Assembly: GCF_030463565.1 (NCBI RefSeq)
Contig: NC_134675.1
Location: 16,699,862 to 16,763,861, forward strand
Origin: Pelecanus crispus
Lineage: Eukaryota > Chordata > Aves > Pelecaniformes > Pelecanidae
Direction of reading: 5' to 3'
DNA length: 64,000 nt
Numbering within the stretch: position 1 is the first letter of the stretch; the number at the start of each line of letters is the position of its first letter. This document shows, in pieces, positions 58,817-64,000 of this stretch. The position numbers and the translations under genes are program-made. Below the pieces are notes generated by a model that worked only from the letters and a program-made list of their open reading frames with translations, made no database searches and was not told where the DNA came from.

Positions 58817-60578
58817 CAGGAAGTGAAAAATCTTTATGGATAAACCTTTAACCTTCCAAAAGGAACACAGGGGAATAAATCTCATGGAGAGAGATGGCAT
58901 TTCTTAGAGGAACATTATAATAATGTAGAGGAACATTAAGCAACAGTATTTATATTGTCTAAATTTAGCTATTTGGATCTCCATACAAGTGATGAGCAGA
59001 AGTAGGCTCCAGCTTGATCTGAGTCTCTCCTGAAGCACTCACCTGTATCCACTATTTATATAGGTGTCCTATTTTAGACACTTGGAGTAAGATAGTATGA
59101 ATCCCTCCCTGACTAAACAATTTGAACATAAAATATTTTTATAGCCATACATTGATTTGAGTGTGGATGAACAAAAGTCTCTGGAATCAGGTTCAAACCT
59201 AACCATGGACCACAAAAGAAACAATGGTGCTCAGAAAAATACGGCAAAATCTACAGCCTGCAATATACAGAAAAGTAAGGAAAGGTGAAGTGATACAGGT
59301 TTTAAAAGTATTTCTTTTGTACAGACAAAATAAGAAAACATTCTGGACAAACAAAAAAAACAATTCTGATTGTTACATGCAACCATACTACCACTAGCCA
59401 GTCAAAACAGGTAACTGGTAGCACGACGTTATACTCCATGCACCTCAACTACTACAGAGCAACCAGACACACACTTTGCCAATGGCTTTCACAACCATTT
59501 GCTGAGAGCAGAGGAACAGCAAGACTAAGGAGCCTAGGCTTTATTCCAGGTTCCAATAAAAAGTTTGCTTTAATGATTAAAAGCCATTATAAACCTGCTG
59601 CTGAAATCTATTTTTTGTATCTCTTCTTTCCATGTTCTTGTTTCTGTTACATCTATCTCTTCCTCCTCTGTCAGTATCCCAGTCAGGCTTTTCTTCTTTC
59701 TCCTCTGAGTACCAGCACAGAGCCTGAAAGAATGCCTCCCCACTCAGTTTTGGTGCTTGACAGAAGCACAGCACATCCACTGTCAGATCTGGTAGAGAAA
59801 GTCCCAGTCAACCTTAGTACCCCATAACCACTGCATGGTTAGTTGCTTCATGCAAATGGTATACATTTAGAAATGTAAAGGTATTGAGAATTCCTAGAGT
59901 TTAGGCAGGCTATTTACAGAACATAAATATACTTTAAGCAAATGTATAATTTATTTTTTCAAACCTTTTTTTTTCTTCAGTCAATTGTTTTTGCCTACAA
60001 TTTGGCAAAAAAATAGGCCAACTTTTATCAGGAACATCAAAACATGCAACCTAAAGGCAAAGCAATACTAATTCCTTGTTCTTCATACAAAGTATGAAGG
60101 CACTAAAGGCTATAAAAAATATGTAAAATTTCTTTTACTATGGGCAAATGAACATACTTTCTTCATACCCAACTTGCATAAATTGTTAAACCATTTAAGA
60201 TGAAACTTTATAAGAACAATCCGAGGCAAACACCCAGCACAGAAAATTTCAGCTTAAGAGGTTTAAGTTTGGCAAACTTCTAATCAACTGAAATCCAAGT
60301 CTTCTCATAAGAAGTGTTGGACAATTTCAACTAGATACATAGCTACCAGCTGAACCTGTAATACAGCAATATATTTTCATCAGTTACAAATAATTCTTTA
60401 AATCAACATAACACCATGTTTGACAAAAAGCCTCTAAACAGCAGGAGCCACCACTGTTTACAGTAGCAGAAGATGTATAAGAGGGAACAAATTTTGCAAA
60501 ATATAATTTCTAAATTAAAGGCATAAAACTCAACTCTTTGGTCTGGAACATTTTTTAAATTTAGTCATAAAAACTTAC
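58048..60578 (-). other. UHRF2 intron
   Basis: Intron between the two SRA exons. The part up to 58,816 is duplicated at 2,930-3,698. The rest is unique, with no transposable element recognised. A 129-codon plus-strand frame at 59,438-59,827 has no recognisable domain. Confidence 0.7.
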
Positions 60579-60685
60579 CTGTTCATGTGTGTTAATGTTT
60601 GATCAAATGAATGTTCTCCAATTCTTTTATTTCCAGAAAGATCTCTACCTCCACTCCCAGTATAAGTGAATTCATCTCCTCGGTC
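60579..60685 (-). CDS. UHRF2: UHRF2 exon: SRA domain, N-terminal part
   Basis: A 107-bp exon after acceptor TTACACAG, donor GTAAGT. It reads [20 protein letters not shown] and then [16 protein letters not shown] with the last codon split. This is the SRA segment whose Tyr and Asp line the flipped-base pocket in UHRF proteins. It is the most 5' UHRF2 exon in the window; earlier exons (ubiquitin-like, Tudor, PHD) must lie beyond 64,000. Confidence 0.95.
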
Positions 60686-60978
60686 CTGTGTAAGAAGATT
60701 ATCCTCCATTTTAGCATTTGGTATTAAAGCATCTGAACTGAAAACCTGCTCCTTCATTGTTTCTATTTACTCAAACAAGAACAATTGCCTGAGGCAAAGA
60801 AAAACATGTGCTCGGTTTTAACATCATTCTCCTTTCAGAGTAACTATGACAGTAAAAAGCTACTGGTTCAGATGCAACATATTCATCAGAAAGTGATTAT
60901 AAAAAAATACACCTGCCTTAAAAATTTCTTTTAACTCCTCAAGCATTACTTTAAGTCACACAAATATTTCTGATAGAG

Positions 60979-61547
60979 TGTCCTGGTTTCGGCTGGGATA
61001 GAGTTAATTTTCTTCCTAGTAGCTGGCATAGGGCTGTGTTTTGGATTTAGTAGGAGAAGAATGATGATAACACACTGATGTTTTAGTTGTTGCTAAGTAC
61101 TGCTTATGCTAGTCAAGGTCTTTTCAGCTTCCCATACTCTGCCAGGTACACAAGAAACTGGGAGGGGGCACAGCCAGAATAGTTGATCCAAACTAGCCAA
61201 AGGGCTATTCCATACCATATGACGTCATGCTCAGTATATAAACTGGGGGGGGTTGGCCGGGGAGCAGCGATCGCTGCTCAGGAGCTGTCTGGGTATCGGT
61301 TGGCAGGTGGTGAGCAATTGCATTGTGCATCACTTGCTTTGTATATTGTTATTATTATTATCATTATTATATTGTTATTATCATCATTACCATTTTACTT
61401 TATTTCAATTATTAAACTGTTCTTATCTCAACCCAGGAGTGTTTCTCACTCTTACTCCTCCAATTCTCTCCCCCATCCTACCGGGGTAGGGGGAGTGAGC
61501 GAGCAGCTGTGTGGTGCTTAGTTGCTGGCTGGGGCTAAACCACGACA
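60979..61547 (+). mobile_element. Solo ERVL-type LTR with target-site duplication in UHRF2 intron
   Basis: 569 bp, TGTCCTGGTTTCGGCTGGG to AAACCACGACA, flanked by TAGAG (60,974-60,978 and 61,548-61,552). Contains GATAACACACTGATG, the CRE-like TGACGTCA (about 61,221), TATA-like AGTATATAAACTGG and a (TTA)n tract (about 61,348-61,385). It lies about 300 bases upstream of the SRA exon, antisense to UHRF2. Confidence 0.93.
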
Positions 61548-61552
61548 TAGAG

Positions 61553-62854
61553 GAAATGCATTCTAGCTAGTGTTTATTCATTCTCTAACTTCACAGCTTA
61601 CATGAAAATTCCATTTGGAAAATATGTAATACATCACTCAGAGGCCTCGCTTCTGCTCGTTCATGGGACTGAGCACCAATATGGCAAAGCACTTTGTACT
61701 TAAGTACAAGACAACTGCTTTACTTCAATAACATTATACTCATTTACTATCAAGTAAAAATATTCAGGAAAAAAATCCATAGAAAAAGGAGGTCTCTAAA
61801 GGTTTTGGGGTTTTTTTTTTTGCATTTGCAGAGGTCACCCCCACCTCGATTACAGTTGTTCTGAACTGCTAAGAGCTTAGAAGGCTCATTCAGATGCAAA
61901 TTTTATGAACTGACATAATTCTGTAGTAGTCTATATTTACTAATGAAGAATTATGTGAAACTGAATGAAGGTTGATTCCTTTAAAACAAACTTTAAAAAT
62001 AACGAAAATATACATAGCGCTTAAGTGAAGCCACTGTTGTTATTTTTTCTTTAACCTGTCAAATTCACAATACTCATAACAAATCCAAGTATTTTAGAAA
62101 AGAAACAAATATATTTATAGTAATTTCTCTCTTTTAAAATGCAAATCATTTATAAAGCATGAAGCACTGATATAAAATGAATACTTAGCAAATTAGTAAT
62201 TTTCATATGAAGTTTCAGACCAAAAAACCTAAACATACTGGTATGCAATAGTAAAATTCAGTCAATTTCTAACCACTGTTAAATGTTTGACATCATCATG
62301 GAACCAATACCAACCCACTGCAAGATTATTGCAGCTATTTTATGACTGGCAGTAACAGAACAAGAGAAGTGTCATGACAGAGAAATGTTGGTTGTACAGG
62401 GCCATAAAGTAATTACAGAAATGCTGTTTACTTTATACTGTGTAGAAAAAAACTCTTAATAAATTCAGCAACAGAGCTACTAATAGAGTATTTCTCTTTC
62501 CTTTTTATTTAGATACAACAAAAAGAAAACACTAGAAGGTGAAAAAATTGGGTTGGAAAAAATACTGATAATAGAATATTTAAGGAAATGATAACAATCA
62601 GAAACTGGGAGGTGTTTTTACCTCTTTTACAGCATTGTTGAAACAAGTATTGGAATAGCATATTTAAAAGGTTGTTAAAAAACCTGGAGGGAAAAAAGCA
62701 AAGAAATGAACAAGACTGGAGAAACTCACAAGAGACAAACGGTGTAGTCCATTTAGTTTAGCAAAAAAGATTATGTACAAGTACCTACATGAATTTACCT
62801 TCATGACTACTGAACACAAAAATATTTTTTATCTAACAGACAAAAACACAGGCC
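61553..62854 (-). other. UHRF2 intron
   Basis: Unique AT-rich intron between an LTR and a CR1. The preceding UHRF2 exon was looked for and not found here. Confidence 0.6.
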
Positions 62855-64000
62855 TGTTCAGGACACTGGGAAAGTCCCTTGAGAGACAATCCTGAAGGGC
62901 AAAGGGGTCCAGGAAGGCTGGGTGTTCTTCAAGAAGGAAGTCTTAAAGGCACAGGAGCGGGCTGTCCCGTGTGCCATAAGACCAACCGGCGGGGAAGACA
63001 ACCGGCCTGGCTGAACAGGGAGCTTTTGCTGGGACTCAGGGAAAAAAGGAGAGTCTACCGACTTTGGAAGAAGGGGCAGGCAACTCAGGAAGAGTACAGG
63101 GATCTCATCAGGTCATGCAGGGAGGAAATTAGAAAAGCAAAAGCCCACCTAGAACTCAATCTGGCCACTGTTGTAAGAGATAATAAAAAATGTTTCTATA
63201 AATACATTAACAATAAAAAGAGAGCCAAGGAGAATCTCCATCCTTTATTGGATGTGGGGGAGAACATTGCCACCAAGGATGAGGAAAAGGCTGAGGTACT
63301 TAATGCCTTCTTTGCCTCTGTCTTTAATAGCCAGACCAGTTATCCCCAGGATATTCAGCCCCCTGAGCTGGAAGACAGGTAGCAGAATGGAGCCCCCATA
63401 ATCCAGGAGGAAGCAGTTAATGACCTGCTACGCCACCTGGACACTCACAAGTCTATGGGGCCAGATGGGATCCACCCGAGAGTACTGAGGGAGCTGGCAG
63501 AGGAGCTTGCCAAGCCACTTTCCATCATCTCTCAGCAGTCCTGGTTAACAGGGGAGGTCCCTGATGACTGTAGGCTTGCCAATGTGACGCCCATCTACAA
63601 GAAGGGCTGGAAGGAGGACCCGGGGAACTACAGGCCTGTCAGCCTGACCTCGGTGCCTGGAAAGATTATGGAGAGGTTCAAATTGAGCACGCTCAACAGG
63701 CAAGTGCAGGTCAACAGGGGGATCAGGCCCAGCCAGCATGGGTTCATGAAAGGCAGGTCCTGCTTGACCAACCTGATCTCCTTCTATGACCTGGTGACCC
63801 ACCTGGTAGATGATGGAAAGGCTGTGGATGTCATTTACCTGGACTTCAGTAAAGCCTTTGACACCGTCTCCCACAGCATTCTCCTTGGGAAGCTGGCAGC
63901 TCATGGCTTGGACGGGCGTAGTCTTCGCTGGGTAAAAAACTGGTTGGGTGGCCGAGCCCAGAGAGTAGTGGTGAATGGAGTTAAATCCAGTTGGCCAGCC
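62855..64000 (+). mobile_element. CR1 LINE, cut by the window end
   Basis: Begins near the end of the ORF2 endonuclease and runs out of the window in the RT palm. An open frame 62,879-63,382 covers the endonuclease end and linker (LNRELLLGLREKRRVYRLWKK) and stops at a TAG at 63,380; RT fingers and palm continue after it ([15 protein letters not shown] near 63,735; [13 protein letters not shown] near 63,837). Antisense to UHRF2. Similar in sequence to the element at 51,901. Confidence 0.9.

Overview
The window is vertebrate nuclear DNA and almost certainly avian. It carries many CR1 LINEs, with the typical 8-bp ATTCTATG-type 3' ends, and many ERVL-like endogenous retrovirus pieces and solo LTRs. 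Two host genes are recognisable, UHRF2 and GLDC. They lie tail to tail, as they do on human 9p24.1, a segment that is Z-linked in birds.

UHRF2 runs on the minus strand. The last seven coding exons lie between 60,685 and 46,330 and encode the C-terminal half: most of the SRA domain, a linker and the C3HC4 RING. They join in frame for about 310 codons with consensus splice sites and a normal stop. GLDC runs on the plus strand and is a pseudogene. Its penultimate-region exon (33,622-33,795) has an in-frame stop and a frameshift, and its last exon (36,240-36,382) has a 1-nt frameshift just before the C-terminus. I could not find the other GLDC exons. A preserved dosage-type regulator beside a decayed neighbour in TE-rich DNA suggests the W-chromosome copy of this Z segment. 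That is inference.

Layout from left to right. 1-2,929: degenerate ERVL-like provirus whose primer-binding site holds the complement of a whole tRNA-Lys(CUU). 2,930-7,316: left arm of an almost perfect inverted repeat carrying a second copy of one UHRF2 SRA exon plus a CR1. 7,317-19,215: CR1 and LTR tail, then a G/T-rich degenerate minisatellite interrupted by a solo LTR and a nearly full-length CR1. 19,220-21,210: orphan CpG-island promoter. 21,210-33,600: nested LTR, ERV and CR1 debris. 33,600-36,550: GLDC tail. 36,553-41,306: second ERVL-like provirus, itself hit by nested LTR insertions. 41,300-46,330: another solo LTR and the UHRF2 3' flank. 46,330-64,000: UHRF2 exons and introns with several CR1 and LTR insertions, including the right arm of the inverted repeat (54,430-58,816).

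Apart from UHRF2, no intact host protein-coding gene could be supported. All retroviral genes seen are broken. The most intact mobile-element reading frame is a 573-codon CR1 reverse transcriptase in a UHRF2 intron. The most unusual observations are the full-length tRNA complement at the ERV primer site and the inverted duplication of a UHRF2 exon.
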